Assembly (NCBI GenBank): GCA_019828565.1
Contig: JAHDYR010000025.1
Location: 960,509 to 1,024,508 of the forward strand
Source of the DNA: Carpediemonas membranifera
Taxonomy: Eukaryota; Fornicata
Length of the DNA: 64,000 nucleotides
Direction of reading: 5' to 3'
Shown: positions 20,701-30,504 of the stretch, piece after piece
Position numbering within the stretch: the stretch's first letter is position 1
Layout of the letters: every line of letters starts with the position of its first letter
Program-made: the position numbers and the translations under genes
Notes under the pieces: model-generated
Told to the model about the DNA's origin: nothing
The model's database searches: none
What the model saw: the letters and a program-made list of their open reading frames with translations, nothing else

Positions 20701-22037
20701 CATCTCCAGTGATCTCCGCCCAATCTTTAATAGATTCACTCTCTCGGGTCCAAAGAAAGATTGGCAGTGGCATGCTCGTCACCTCGACCGTATCTCTCAA
20801 GATCGGATTCGATTTCGTCGATCCTGACCAGACCGCCCCCATGGAGACCCAAGATGACTCCGACATCGACTCCGACTCTGACTCGGCGACTCACCTCTAC
20901 TACGGAAAGACGGAGCGCACCAACAGGGGCTGGCTGTGCCGGGCGGTTGACTACGGCATCCAGGACGAGGATGACAACTACCTTGTGAACGATCGCTTCG
21001 ACCTTCACGCCGCAGCCCAGAGGCTTGAGCCTCCCCATGCTGGGGGTGCGGTGGTCATTAACGACACCACTCTCACGCCGCTCGACCTGGCGCCGTTGAC
21101 TGTACTCACGGCGCTTGAGTTTGCTGCGGAACACGCCCTCCCGCTGATTCCCTTAGATTTAGTCCAGGTTATCAAATTCACACGATCTCCGGATGCGGAT
21201 ATAGATTCAGCGATCATCCTCCGCTACGCCGGCCGAGTGCCGCTCACCCCACCGCCTCTCCCGACCGCCGCCCTTTTCCCTTTCCACGTGATACAGCTAA
21301 CTGTCACTGACTTTGAGGACGTGCTCGAGGCCCGCATGCAAGCATCTGAGTCTGAGCTCGATATTTATGAGGAGAGGCAGACCCGTAATAAGAGCCGGAA
21401 GAAGACCCGCACCCAGCGTCGTCGGAAGGCGAAGAAGCACAAGGCGCCTGCAGACGCGGCGACTTGTTTCCTCACGGCTCAGATGCCTGCCTACAAGCGC
21501 GTGTTCCCAGGCAACAACGAGCTCGGTGATGTCTTCGGTTGCGACCAACTCAAGCTCACGGTGACTCTAACGGACGATCTTGCTCTCAGATTGCAAGAAG
21601 CCAATGAAGAGAGCTACTCCAGGGCCGAGGCGAGCATCGTAGAGCTGCCTGAGGACATGGTCACGTCAGCCAAGACCCCGATGGCAATGCTCCCCATACC
21701 CGATTTCTTGCGCGAAAGAATGGCTCTTTCAATCGCCGCGCTATGCAAGCAGAGGGCGACCGTGAGCCCATGGACTTCAGCGGCAGCACTAATCACAGAC
21801 CCGGGGCAGATCGAGGGATATATGGAGGAGATTCCAGATCCGGTCCATATCTGTCTGATTCTCCGGCGTTTGCTCTCTGGTTGGTATACGCGATTGGGCA
21901 TGATTGACTGCGACTTGGCGACTCTGGCAGAGAACCCGGTGACATTTAGCGGTGACGAGGACCTGGCTGCAGTAGCTAGGGTGTTACAGCGCGATATCTT
22001 GAAGGATTTGGAGATTATCATTCGTACAAAGCGTTGA
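17760..22037 (+). CDS. WD40-repeat and bromodomain protein, BRWD/PHIP-like
   Basis: 1425 residues. WD40 repeats begin near residue 148 ([21 protein letters not shown], then VKLWDTRTG) and continue to about 560. An acidic, proline- and arginine-rich linker (about 680-760) precedes a BRWD-like module that starts near YIPGCGP and includes [13 protein letters not shown]. The C-terminus (about 1340-1420) has a bromodomain-like helix pattern ([15 protein letters not shown] ... [11 protein letters not shown]), degenerate at the acetyl-lysine Asn region. The order WD40 - BRWD module - bromodomain is that of BRWD1/PHIP chromatin readers, some of which serve as CRL4 ubiquitin-ligase receptors. A basic [15 protein letters not shown] segment near 1220 may be a nuclear signal. 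ATG 17760 is the first in frame. Confidence 0.8.
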   Translation: MNDADEDLTLSSNSVDLIKHPIVAHGRIVSSLLALQELSVPPSVFSSVYNSLVEEHGAPNRVLITGETVPLTEEQFNARYSSHPHSVIPSLPPLHQMLPAPQNPAPTRFRAAFTGREIPRAMHMAHALSSYRRIPPSAMALAITPLFTACGHLSPVFCIAFSDDGRLLATGGDDGLVKLWDTRTGMLRRTLKGHFLGNTKTDVISEIAISPGSEYAASCAGTESIALLYPLTPGPRQYAAIPLKAHDGQINLVRFIPPHLCKEPTLITVADDGRVYLWPARGAEAALNAEGPFAPPHEFVYACEAEVCWVEVCPTPPLRIAVVNAAGSVIVTRRGQDGAWASTAVHSFGSDGSLARFTEDGAMLLACSQSAVAAFDVSDPDSNPTQLWVSDLTLLPAIGPLRSRTPVKAQVGNMVLSGRHAVVTAVQETPRGNGRFRLIGMAYLLDLPTGRIRYGWTSTTGDVTPSVTTIGGLVLLGGADGYVRLLDPDSPTVPLKTFPFPSFNSFPGPETQRTSVIVNVACTHAESSPTGLLAALANGEGQILLVGPHAAREILCRAPQEQFFEHDYMPVTVDSAGFSADVNTGLPPHMIRDQMLCSAGLKPYRPGLPYHAQQESTFTEFLPDMRPIISEVDWYLHVADFKRQTLTRTCGDPDICLPTAIIKPALLLQTRPRERPRAPPVQRQEAEREVEDESDTDDYTHQETPVRRIAVRTRRPVRGWSDSDSAESELDLTDSDFAPQRRRRPAPPSPVASPEPDPNRYRVYYIPGCGPAPDMPAWPNIPSKPVVDAADVPRLRTLPASSSRCLNSCAPVDGLYIPCLGDLVVYSPTLHRQYAASLPFMRRGVANDIYPCTLPADFAFPARVVDIASEYHWSFPDNLAGKYCITVQVMELKPILPISVSNIDWLRRWPLWPNLLFEIGVTEIEILEYREYLLRQSSAVTAAAPLIPQAVPAWAARLSALQSCRLRVVTVPEVRSPKIPASPVISAQSLIDSLSRVQRKIGSGMLVTSTVSLKIGFDFVDPDQTAPMETQDDSDIDSDSDSATHLYYGKTERTNRGWLCRAVDYGIQDEDDNYLVNDRFDLHAAAQRLEPPHAGGAVVINDTTLTPLDLAPLTVLTALEFAAEHALPLIPLDLVQVIKFTRSPDADIDSAIILRYAGRVPLTPPPLPTAALFPFHVIQLTVTDFEDVLEARMQASESELDIYEERQTRNKSRKKTRTQRRRKAKKHKAPADAATCFLTAQMPAYKRVFPGNNELGDVFGCDQLKLTVTLTDDLALRLQEANEESYSRAEASIVELPEDMVTSAKTPMAMLPIPDFLRERMALSIAALCKQRATVSPWTSAAALITDPGQIEGYMEEIPDPVHICLILRRLLSGWYTRLGMIDCDLATLAENPVTFSGDEDLAAVARVLQRDILKDLEIIIRTKR

Positions 22038-22294
22038 TCGACGTGTTTGAGTGACATTGAGCGTTTAAAAATGCAGGCAAATATGTTTATCGTTGGAGAG
22101 TGGATGGCGTATATTTGGCGAGATTTCAGGGACGACCACTTTTAAAAAATAGGCGCGACCCAGCGCAACGAGTTTGAACGCTATCGCCGGGAGATTGACT
22201 TAATCGCGAGTGCTAGCTAGGTGCTAGTTGATGCATTTGGGGGAATGAAAGGAATATTTTATATCTGCAAACTGCACAGACTAGCATACAATCT

Positions 22295-24298
22295 CTAATC
22301 GAACCCCAGATACGCTCTGAGGCAATCCTCCGTCTTTGCCACCAAATCCGCCGCATAAAATGCTACCAGCCGCCCGAGCACCTCCACCGGCATCTCCGCC
22401 TTTGTATTAGGGAATCCGGGCGCGCACTTCCCGTCACTCCTCAGCACAGGCAGAGTCAGCATTTCCCCGTGGTGACGGTTCCAGTCTCGCGCCCGGTCGT
22501 TGAACGCCAGGAGCTTGGCTCCGCTGAGACTACCAGTGTTTCCTGTTGGGATCAGAGCCTCGATTGCCCGCATGCGGGAGTCTGGGCCATCATGGAAGGT
22601 GTGCTGGCGCCTGTGACCGGGGTTACCTGGCCGGGTGTGCTCCTTGGATTCCTTGGACCGCCTCGGGTTGGTGCGGAGCTTGGGTTGGGGGGTTTGGGCG
22701 ATCTCAGGCGTGAGTGTGGGGTCGGTTCGCGTGTTTTCGATCACAGCGGGCTTCTCAGTCTGCTCGGTCTCGTCCCTTGGCAAGGTGGTGACGTTACATT
22801 CCCCACCACCCGCCGCCGCCTTCTCATGCTCCTCCTGGGCCCGAGAGGGTACTGGCGGTGCGGGTCCACAAGACTTGCTACACGCGGGGCTCGAACCCTC
22901 GCTCTTCGCCCCACGCCCTTCGTCTACCAACCCGACTGGAGGACCCATGACCTCCAACCTAATTTCCCTGCTATCCCTCTTCTCGCCGAGCTCAGCCAGC
23001 AGTCTAGGGGACATTGGGCTCTCAGCAATGGTGCTCATGCTCGCACTTCTGCTGCGAGGTGTGACAACTGCGCCCAAGCCAGCATAGGGCGACTGCCCAA
23101 TGATCGACCTGGTACCATGGGCCGTGAGGTCGAGTCTGGTGCTCACAGTAGAGGTCGAGGCCCCATGGGCGGCGAAGGTTGAGGTTGAGACTGTCCTGAT
23201 GTCTTCAAAAGCGGCCTTCGCAGCGAGGGGGGTCTGCCCGACCAGGCCTGGATCACAGTCGTCCTCTACCCAGGGCCGGAGCAGGCGTGTCTTTTCGTCC
23301 GAGCAGATGAAGACTCCCGCGGCCATGAGGCTGAGATACTCGTGGGAAAAGTAGTACGACTGGCCGACAAACGGGTGGAAGAGAGTCAACGTGCCGCCGC
23401 ACAGTTCGCACGTGGCCTGTTTCGATCGGGTGAACAGCGACTGGCATTCTCTGCATCGGAAAGAGTTCAGGTCCCTGGGGAAGGTGTAGTGGGAGAGCTT
23501 CCCGTCCACAACCACCGGTGACAGACGCAGGTTAAGTACCGTGCCCTCCTCGTAGCCCTGGCACGCGGAGGTGACTACCCGGATCGGATCAGGGTGGCCA
23601 ATGGACCTGAGCCCGTCAATGACGGCGTCAAGGGTGATCATATCTGCCTCAGAGTCGAGTGAAGTCACGTCAGTGATGGCGTTGGGTGGGGTGCGTGGAA
23701 TGCGGGCAGTTATGGCCCTAATGACGGTGGGCATGGTGTGAGCCGTGTAATGCTGCGACCAGTTGACTCGGAAGTGAGCTACCGCGCCGATGGAGCGTGC
23801 AGTCGCCGTCGCCTCTTCCCAGGAGACGTAGTTCGGTGCCCTCGACAACGTAGAGTGAGTGAACGTCGAGTCGAGGTATCTTCTGTTGTCATTGAAGAGG
23901 GGATGTCCAAGGGGGTCATGCACGCCGACAAGTATCAAGGGCATGTCTGTGCGCCTGCTTTTGGTCATGAGACAGAGCGTGGAGAGGCGGCGGTACCACA
24001 TGTCGCGACAGGACTGGAGCGAGGCCTTGGAGCGTGTAGAGTAGAGCATGATTACTGCTGAAGCGTAGTTGAGAGAAAGGCCGAGAACTGCATCCCATTC
24101 TGGATCCTCTTGACCTGTAGTATCGATCAGTTCAACGGAGAAATCACGCCCATCGATACAGTGGAAGCTGCTGCTGTTGGTGGAGAGTGAAGGTCCCTCA
24201 GAGCGGAGCTCAATCTCAGGATTCGCGATAAAGTTGATGAAGCTTGTCTTGTTGGTGCATTCGTCGCCAACTACCACGATCGATAGGTCATAAACCAT
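22295..24298 (-). CDS. Ras-like GTPase domain fused to a zinc-ribbon protein
   Basis: The start chosen is ATG 24298, which places the first G-domain strand at the N-terminus (MVYDLSIVVVGDECTNKTS); an in-frame ATG at 24454 would add 52 featureless residues. The P-loop has Asn instead of the usual Gly before Lys. The switch-II motif is DTTGQE. The usual NKxD base-recognition motif is replaced by VGVHDPLG. A zinc-ribbon-like CRECQSLFTRSKQATCELC follows (residue ~290), then a low-complexity Ser/Pro-rich region and a conserved-looking C-terminus (GKCAPGFPNTKAEMPVEVL). Nucleotide binding may be weak or altered. The layout recalls Rho/Ras-like domains in larger signalling proteins; the exact family is not recognised. 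Confidence 0.72.
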   Translation of the reverse strand: MVYDLSIVVVGDECTNKTSFINFIANPEIELRSEGPSLSTNSSSFHCIDGRDFSVELIDTTGQEDPEWDAVLGLSLNYASAVIMLYSTRSKASLQSCRDMWYRRLSTLCLMTKSRRTDMPLILVGVHDPLGHPLFNDNRRYLDSTFTHSTLSRAPNYVSWEEATATARSIGAVAHFRVNWSQHYTAHTMPTVIRAITARIPRTPPNAITDVTSLDSEADMITLDAVIDGLRSIGHPDPIRVVTSACQGYEEGTVLNLRLSPVVVDGKLSHYTFPRDLNSFRCRECQSLFTRSKQATCELCGGTLTLFHPFVGQSYYFSHEYLSLMAAGVFICSDEKTRLLRPWVEDDCDPGLVGQTPLAAKAAFEDIRTVSTSTFAAHGASTSTVSTRLDLTAHGTRSIIGQSPYAGLGAVVTPRSRSASMSTIAESPMSPRLLAELGEKRDSREIRLEVMGPPVGLVDEGRGAKSEGSSPACSKSCGPAPPVPSRAQEEHEKAAAGGGECNVTTLPRDETEQTEKPAVIENTRTDPTLTPEIAQTPQPKLRTNPRRSKESKEHTRPGNPGHRRQHTFHDGPDSRMRAIEALIPTGNTGSLSGAKLLAFNDRARDWNRHHGEMLTLPVLRSDGKCAPGFPNTKAEMPVEVLGRLVAFYAADLVAKTEDCLRAYLGFD

Positions 24299-24454
24299 CG
24301 TATCGCCGCGGACAGGACGATTGCAAGAGAACGCAGAATAGAGACGACTGTGGGCGACTCCGCACACAATGGGCCAAGGCGGCTGAGGTGTCATGCGCAC
24401 CATGTCTGGCCATCGCGGGGCAAGTGTTGAGCTTCTTTCAATTTTTGATGTCAT

Positions 24455-24956
24455 TCCGATTTCAAAGATCAGATCGTACTTTTGAATTGAGAAGAATCTT
24501 GCTTATGGCACAGGATCTCCCGTGCCCTGGGGAATGGAAGCGTCCATTTTCTCGAGCCAAGGTGGACTTTTCGTGTTGTGTGTCTCCGGTCGCACAGTTT
24601 CTGACCCAAGTTGTGGAGTAATCAATTGATTAACACCCTTTTGCTTTAAGCCAACGCCACAAAGTAGGGTTAAATCGCCACAAGGAAATGATCTCCTAGA
24701 TCTGGGTTGGGCCGAGATAATGCAGCAGTAGTGTCAACAAGCCCAAGTTATTCGTCTGCCTAGCACTTGGTTGCGAATGAACTAACTCGCCGTCGAGTCG
24801 GGCAACAACATGGAGCGGCGTACCAAGCGCTCAAAGCATTCGTGTTGGAATAGATATAAGGATAGCACCCGCCCTGCAAACTATTGTCGACCAGTGGGCC
24901 AGCTTGAGCGAGTGATAAATGATTAAGAGACTTGGGGTGGGGTTGGCTGTCACTAT
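24455..24956. other. intergenic, contains a copied 3' flank
   Basis: Mostly unremarkable. From about 24885 to 24956 it matches the 3' end of the multi-pass membrane gene at 37030-37100 (GGGCCAGCTTGAGCGAGTG...). That flank is linked to the 3' ends of RCC1-like copies 1, 6, 7 and 9. Confidence 0.5.
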
Positions 24957-26104
24957 TTATGTCCCATACGGGTCGATGTCGACGGGAATGATGTCTTCCC
25001 ACGACTCGGGCGTCTCGCACTCGACTGGCTCAGCCACCCCATCTGACCCACCCACCATTTCAAACCACTGGCCGGTGGAGTCGCGGAATGAGAGGACCCA
25101 GCTGCCGCTAACCCGTCTTCTACCAAGAGCGGTTGCCTCAAAGAGCACACAGTACTGTTTGTCACGGTTGCGCAGATGAGTGCGGCCCTCAGTGACCCAG
25201 GCGAGAGTCGTGTCATCAGACTGGAACCCCTTGACCTTCTCTCGGAACCGGAGCGGGGTGGCTGTGATGCAGAAGTCATCCTCACTGTACCCAGACAGCA
25301 GGCCCGACTGGGCGATAGGACGGGGAACTTCGCCGGCGAACAGCAGCTGGCGGCCGCTGAGGAAGACGTTGAAGAATAATTCAAAGGCTATGATCCGGTC
25401 GACCCTGAATGGCAGCTCCTCGAAGCCGGTCATCTCGTTCTCGTGACCGAGTCCCAGCCGGCCATTCTCGTTCCATCCGCCGATCACCTGCCGATCGCCC
25501 ATTGACAGGATAACAGTGTAGAATGAATCCACGATGTGATCTGCGACAAAGCCAGTGGGTACGGCGACTGGGTGGAAGAGGTGCCTGTTCTCGTCCTCGA
25601 CTGTGCCGACAAACGCTTTCGCATCCGCACCAGCCATGACAGTGCCGACCGGAGTGAAGATGAACGTTCGAGCTCTTATCAGCGACACATCGGTCACCAT
25701 CCTGTGCTTCTCCCAGGGGGGCAGGCTGGCCTCGTGCTCGGCGACCTTGGGCAGGCGGGGAAGGTGAGGCGGGTCGGGTCGACGAACCCAGATGACTTGA
25801 ACCCCAGCTGACCATATCCGCTATCACCCCAGCCCCACAGACCCTTGGGTGTCCTGGCGATGTGTGTGATCTCGTTGCTGTAGATCTCGAGGGCCCTGGG
25901 CATCCTGGCCCTGGTGAGGGCGGCGTGATAGTCAGTGTCGAGCATGAAGAGTCGGCCCATGTACATGAGGTGGTGGTAGCATCTGTCGGGCACAGGGCGC
26001 TGATAGCTCTCGCCGTCCTTCTCGGCGACGTTCAGCGAGAAGAAGAACTTGCGGCAGAGGAACCAGAGGCACTTGGCCTCGGGCGTGAGAGCGTTTTCGG
26101 ATGA
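24957..26104 (-). pseudogene. RCC1-like copy 6, N-truncated and frameshifted
   Basis: It begins at the same truncated ALTPEAK junction as copy 2 (near 26104). It reads RPVPDR and GWGDSGYGQLGFKS blocks in one frame, loses one C in the CCTGCCCCAAGG site near 25750, then continues in another frame to the TAA at 24957. The middle carries the ADAKAFVGTVEDEN and WNENGRLGLGH blocks. The C-terminus has blocks not seen in the others (RRRVSGSW, EMVGGSDGVAEP). Confidence 0.8.
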
Positions 26105-26357
26105 GCAGCGGGGCCGACAAGCGGGCCAGCTTGAGCGAGTGATAAATGATTAAGAGACTTGGGGTGGGGTTGGCTGTCACTATTTATGAACCATACGGGT
26201 CGATGTCGACGGGAATGATGTCTTCCCACGACTCGGGCGTCTCGCACTCGACTGGCTCAGCGCCAGCCTCGGATACCCTGAACAACTGGCCAGTAGCGTC
26301 GCGGAATGAGCTGAAGGCTTCATCTTCTTGAGTTGTGATACCAACTGCCATCGCCTC

Positions 26358-26459
26358 TGTTGGTTCATCAATAGATTATTTAATAGTCTTGAGTCGTCCA
26401 GCTCGACACATGGGTGTCGAGCTCTATTCTTTGTAAAGCTTTGTTCTCACGAACCCACA
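26358..26459 (+). repeat. 5' LTR (102 bp)
   Basis: Starts TGTTGGTTCATC and ends GAACCCACA. Matches 32394-32495 at 101 of 102 positions (T/C difference in AGATTA(T/C)TTAA). Unusually short for a gypsy LTR. It contains a perfect inverted arm pair around GAGCTCTATTC / GTCGAGC that could form a small hairpin. Confidence 0.95.
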
Positions 26460-26474
26460 GTAACGTTACTTACA

Positions 26475-28028
26475 ATGACTGAGGACAAGGGTCCGTTATG
26501 TACTCAACCAGAGATTAATGCTCTGCTTTCGTTTAAGGAGAAACTCGATCGCCATGTCCGAACGGGCGGAAAACGCCGACTTATCAAGCGTTTGGGTCCG
26601 GCTGTCACCTCATACTGTGCAGCAGTTGGTGTAGACGTAGCCAAGACGTACAAGAGCGCGAAGCACAACACAGTGACGGGCGAGAAGCGTAAGAAACATG
26701 AGAGAGAGGACCTCGTTTTCAGAGCGATTGCTAACGCAATTAAGCCCACTGATCCGATCCTAGAGCGCCGTCTTTTCCAGCTAACGACCCAGGGTATTGA
26801 CGTGGGACGTCTCTCACTCTATGCCGACAGATTCATCAGCCGCAAGGCCGTCTTGGCTCCCTCTTTCTCCGACGCCGTGATGCGCAGCATGTTCGTGAAG
26901 GGAATCCAGGACGAGGACCTCCGTAGGGAGGTCAAGGAGGCGGCTACAGGGCTTGACCTTAACAGCACCATCCAGGTCGCTCTCCAGACGTGCAAGCGTC
27001 TCCAAGAGGCTGCGATGATTACTTCCAGGACCATCAAGTCCGATTCTCAGCCTCGAAACCGCCCTCCTAAGGACCAGCGCGCAAGCCATTCTCGAGGTCT
27101 GCGCCGACAGGGCGGCCCGCCTCACCCGGGTGAGCACCAGTCTCATGGCAAGCACCAGTACCGGGGAGCCCAGTCTGAAATGCAGAGAAGTCAGCAGACC
27201 GGCTCAAGCACCGATCATCAGAGCACCAGCCGTACCATCGTGTGCTACAACTGCGGCAAGTCCGGTCACACATCGCGCCAGTGTCGGAACCCGAAGACTG
27301 TCTGCAGCAAGTGCGGTAAGCAGGGACATCAAGACAAGTTCTGTCGGGGTACTTCAGTAAACCCCCAGGCTTGTTCATCCTTTTCTCGTGCACCCGCTCA
27401 TGTCCTGACATCGTTGAGTCAGACACACAGCAACGCGCTCCCGATAGTAACAGCAGAGGTTCCGGTCGGTAATGATCACAGTGTGCAATGGGAGCGTGTA
27501 CTTTTCGACTGCGGGGCGGATATTTGCTTGGTGAACCCCCAGTCGGCAACCGCTGCTGAACTTATTCCGACGAAGCTCAGTCAACCTATCGTCATCAAGA
27601 CTCCAGGGGGATCTATTGAGTCCGACGTTTGCTATGAGATTCCCCTTCTCATGCATAAGTCACCTTTCACTCCAAAGGCACTGTCGACTACTGTCGCCGC
27701 ATACGGAGTTGAATGCATCTACGACCTTCTATTGTCGTACCCAACGATGGTTGAGTGGGGCATCCTGCCCAGTGTCGCGGAATCTCAAGCGAGCCGGGAC
27801 TCTGACGATATGGAACCGTCCGTCCCCCCAATGGACGCGATGCAGTCCTACACTATGTCAACAGATTTTACAGCGATGCATGCGCGAATCATCGCCAAGT
27901 TCAGCCGTTGCTTCGAGGAGCGTGAGGGGTTTTCTGCCTTAGAGCCTTATGACCTGATCTTGAAGGAGGACCGAGTAGTAGCGTCCAGGTCAAATTACAT
28001 CCCCTCACCAGAAGCAGGGTCTGTTTGA
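26475..28028 (+). CDS. Gag-protease part of the LTR retrotransposon polyprotein
   Basis: ATG 26475 lies 15 nt after the 5' LTR. The first ~230 residues are a helical, basic Gag. Two CCHC nucleocapsid knuckles follow (CYNCGKSGHTSRQC and CSKCGKQGHQDKFC, near residues 257-290). A retropepsin region has the active-site motif written DCGADICLV instead of D(T/S)GA; the Cys is unusual. The frame ends at a TGA at 28026, but homology to pol continues in the +1 frame from the CCCC run at 28001-28004. One extra base there, or a programmed +1 shift, would explain it. Confidence 0.85.
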   Translation: MTEDKGPLCTQPEINALLSFKEKLDRHVRTGGKRRLIKRLGPAVTSYCAAVGVDVAKTYKSAKHNTVTGEKRKKHEREDLVFRAIANAIKPTDPILERRLFQLTTQGIDVGRLSLYADRFISRKAVLAPSFSDAVMRSMFVKGIQDEDLRREVKEAATGLDLNSTIQVALQTCKRLQEAAMITSRTIKSDSQPRNRPPKDQRASHSRGLRRQGGPPHPGEHQSHGKHQYRGAQSEMQRSQQTGSSTDHQSTSRTIVCYNCGKSGHTSRQCRNPKTVCSKCGKQGHQDKFCRGTSVNPQACSSFSRAPAHVLTSLSQTHSNALPIVTAEVPVGNDHSVQWERVLFDCGADICLVNPQSATAAELIPTKLSQPIVIKTPGGSIESDVCYEIPLLMHKSPFTPKALSTTVAAYGVECIYDLLLSYPTMVEWGILPSVAESQASRDSDDMEPSVPPMDAMQSYTMSTDFTAMHARIIAKFSRCFEEREGFSALEPYDLILKEDRVVASRSNYIPSPEAGSV

Positions 28029-28721
28029 TGAGCACGTCCGGGAGCTGTTAGCCAAGAAGTATATTGAGGCGAGTTTCTCTCCGTACTCGTCCCCAGCTCT
28101 CCTCGTCCCGAAGGGCCGAGACAGAACTCGTATGGTTGTCGATTTCAGAAGGATCAACGACCTGACTGAGCCGTTTGATTACCCGATCCCAGAGGTTCAA
28201 GCGTGCCTCGCACGGTTGGCAGGAGCTAAGATCTTCGCCACGATTGACCTTTCGAAGGGTTATCATCAAGTCAAGTTGTCCGAAAGGTCGAGACAATACA
28301 CTGCGTTCCAGACCCCACGAGGCAAGTTCCAGTATACGGGCATGCCGTTTGGATTGAAAAACGCTGGGGCGCATTTCCAGTTTGCAATTGAACGGGGATT
28401 CCACGATCTACTTGGTACCGCGTGTATCATATATATTGACGACATTATAATTTTCGGCCGCACAGAGCAAGAGTACTTGTCCAACTTGAACAAGGTGTTG
28501 GCGAGGGCCGAAGAGTTGAAACTCAGCCTCAACAAGGAGAAGTCACACTTTGGACTCGCAGAAGTCGAGTTCTTAGGCTGGGTGGTGTCGGGTACAGGAT
28601 TTAGAATGGCGCCAGACCGCATTCGGGATGTTGAGACGCTGCGTGTCCCGAAGACGAAGAAGGCCGCTCAAGCCCTAATGGGATTCTTGAACTTCATGAG
28701 AGATTTTTGTGCCAGGTTTTT
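28003..28721 (+). CDS. reverse transcriptase part of the LTR retrotransposon
   Basis: Frame +1 relative to Gag-Pro. All RT blocks are visible: VVDFRRINDLT, IFATIDLSKGYHQV, MPFGLKNAGAHFQ, the catalytic YIDDII and FLGWVVSGTG. It synthesises cDNA from the element's RNA in particles. The frame meets a TTTTT run at 28717-28721, after which homology moves to the +1 frame again. Confidence 0.88.
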
Positions 28722-29506
28722 CGAGGATCGTGCACCCTTTAGCTCAAGCCGCGTGTGGCAAGGCACCTCCCGACGGCAGCGATCAGGTCGAGGCTTTGGC
28801 GCAGGTCAAAGATCTGCTGTGTCAGGCTCCCGCCCTCGAACACTTCGATGTTACCCGTGAGCACGTCGTCATGACTGACGCGTCAGACCTTGGAATTGGC
28901 GGAGTGTTGCTACAAGACGGTAAGCCGGTGTCATACATGTCCAAGTCTTTCAACGATGTGCAGACGAGATGGAGCACAATTGAACAGGAGGCGTATGCAA
29001 TCGTTTCCGCGTTGCAGAGGTGGCGCAGGTTCTTGTGTTGGACACCATTCACATTGCTGACTGATCATCGCAATCTTGTGTTTATGTCGCGTTCTTCCAA
29101 CTCCAAGGTTCAACGGTGGTACGAATCAATATCTGATCTTGATTTCACGATCAAACATGTGGCCGGAGTGGATAACAGTGCAGCCGATGGTCTCAGTCGC
29201 GTGTTTGCGGCATCGGCAGATCGGTTGCCAGTGGCGTCTGAGACGGAGATAGCTGAGGCACACAGACACGGGCAAGCTCACCTGCCACTGCATACCACGA
29301 TACAATTCTTGAGGACACATGGCAAGAGGGCGCCCGTGGATCAGGTGGCGAGGGTGATCGACAGATGTCCGGTATGTCAACTCACAGCAAAACCAGCTGA
29401 AGCCGCCAGGGCATACTTACATACAGCCGGACTCAGGCCGTTCATGAAGGTAGCAATGGACACTATCGGTCCGTTGCCCGAGTCGCTCGGATACAAGTTC
29501 ATTTTT
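28721..29506 (+). CDS. RNase H and integrase N-terminal part of the LTR retrotransposon
   Basis: RNase H acidic positions are present (MTDASDLGIGG, IEQEAYAIV, LTDHRNLVF). The integrase zinc domain has the HH-CC arrangement (HRHGQAH ... HTTIQFLRTHG ... CPVCQ), and the first catalytic Asp is in VAMDTIGPLP. The frame shifts again at the TTTTT run 29502-29506; beyond it this frame becomes nonsense. Confidence 0.85.
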
Positions 29507-30479
29507 AGTAGTAGTCGATATGGCTTCGAGGTGGACCGAGCTCATTCCGCTGAAGACAACGAGAGCCGACGAAGCTGTCAGAGCATTTGCTGACCAGTGG
29601 ATACTCAGGTATGGAGTCCCTCGAGTCCTCCAAACAGACGGAGGCAAGCAGTTTGTCAACAAGCTGTTCAAGGACTTGTCCGTCCGAGTTGGCTTTTCAA
29701 TCCATACAACCACTCCATATCATCCACAGTCAAATGGAGTGGTCGAACGAGCGAACAGCAGAGTCGAGCGTATTCTGAGGGCGCGGCAGTACGAGCTGAG
29801 GTCGGAGCTGTGGTCGGAGTCGTTGCCAGTCGCACAGTACATTGTCAACGCGACACCACACTCAGCAACGCGTTTAACCCCAGCAGAGGTGATTTTTGGT
29901 AGTGATCTGCGCGTACCGGCCGACATGCTAATCGTCAAAGAACTGGGTGAGAAGGCGGTCAGCCAACCAGCGAGCAACGTAGCTGCTGCCAAACTCGCTC
30001 GAGAGCTCGCTGAAGCACGTATTAAGGCAATGCACGCTGACGCTCTCAGCAAGCTGCCCCCTCCTGAACCAATTACGTCTGAGTTTGTATTGGTCAAATA
30101 CCCGAATGGGCCACCATCAAAGTTGGCTGCAGGGTGGCGAGGCCCCATGCAACTGATCCAGCCTATCATGAGGAATGACTTTCCTGTTGGTTACTGGGTT
30201 AGAGATGTCAATACGAGGACCGAATTCCAGGTCGCGTCCGAGAGGGTCAGACCATTTTCAGGCGAGCTGTCCATGCAACATGCCCAAGAGCTAGCAGCAG
30301 TGACGATCGGCGAGTATGTCGTGGAGTCGATATACGAAGCAACGCATGAGCGCAGACTCAGCGATCGGCAGTTCCACGTCCGATGGGCAGGGTACGAGCC
30401 TTCGGAAGATACGTGGGAGCCGTACCAGAACGTTAAGGGATGCGAAGCGTTGGATATATATCTGGGGAAGGCCGAATAA
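29505..30479 (+). CDS. integrase core and chromodomain of the LTR retrotransposon
   Basis: The integrase catalytic core continues with LQTDGGKQF (second Asp) and the HPQSNGVVERAN motif (Glu). A C-terminal chromodomain is clear: EYVVESIYEA ... FHVRWAGYEPSEDTWEPYQN. Such domains target insertion to modified chromatin in chromoviruses; that role is family knowledge. It ends in TAA (TAAATGG). Confidence 0.9.
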   Translation, partial: LVVVDMASRWTELIPLKTTRADEAVRAFADQWILRYGVPRVLQTDGGKQFVNKLFKDLSVRVGFSIHTTTPYHPQSNGVVERANSRVERILRARQYELRSELWSESLPVAQYIVNATPHSATRLTPAEVIFGSDLRVPADMLIVKELGEKAVSQPASNVAAAKLARELAEARIKAMHADALSKLPPPEPITSEFVLVKYPNGPPSKLAAGWRGPMQLIQPIMRNDFPVGYWVRDVNTRTEFQVASERVRPFSGELSMQHAQELAAVTIGEYVVESIYEATHERRLSDRQFHVRWAGYEPSEDTWEPYQNVKGCEALDIYLGKAE

Positions 30480-30504
30480 ATGGCCCCCAAGCATCAGAAA
30501 CTGT

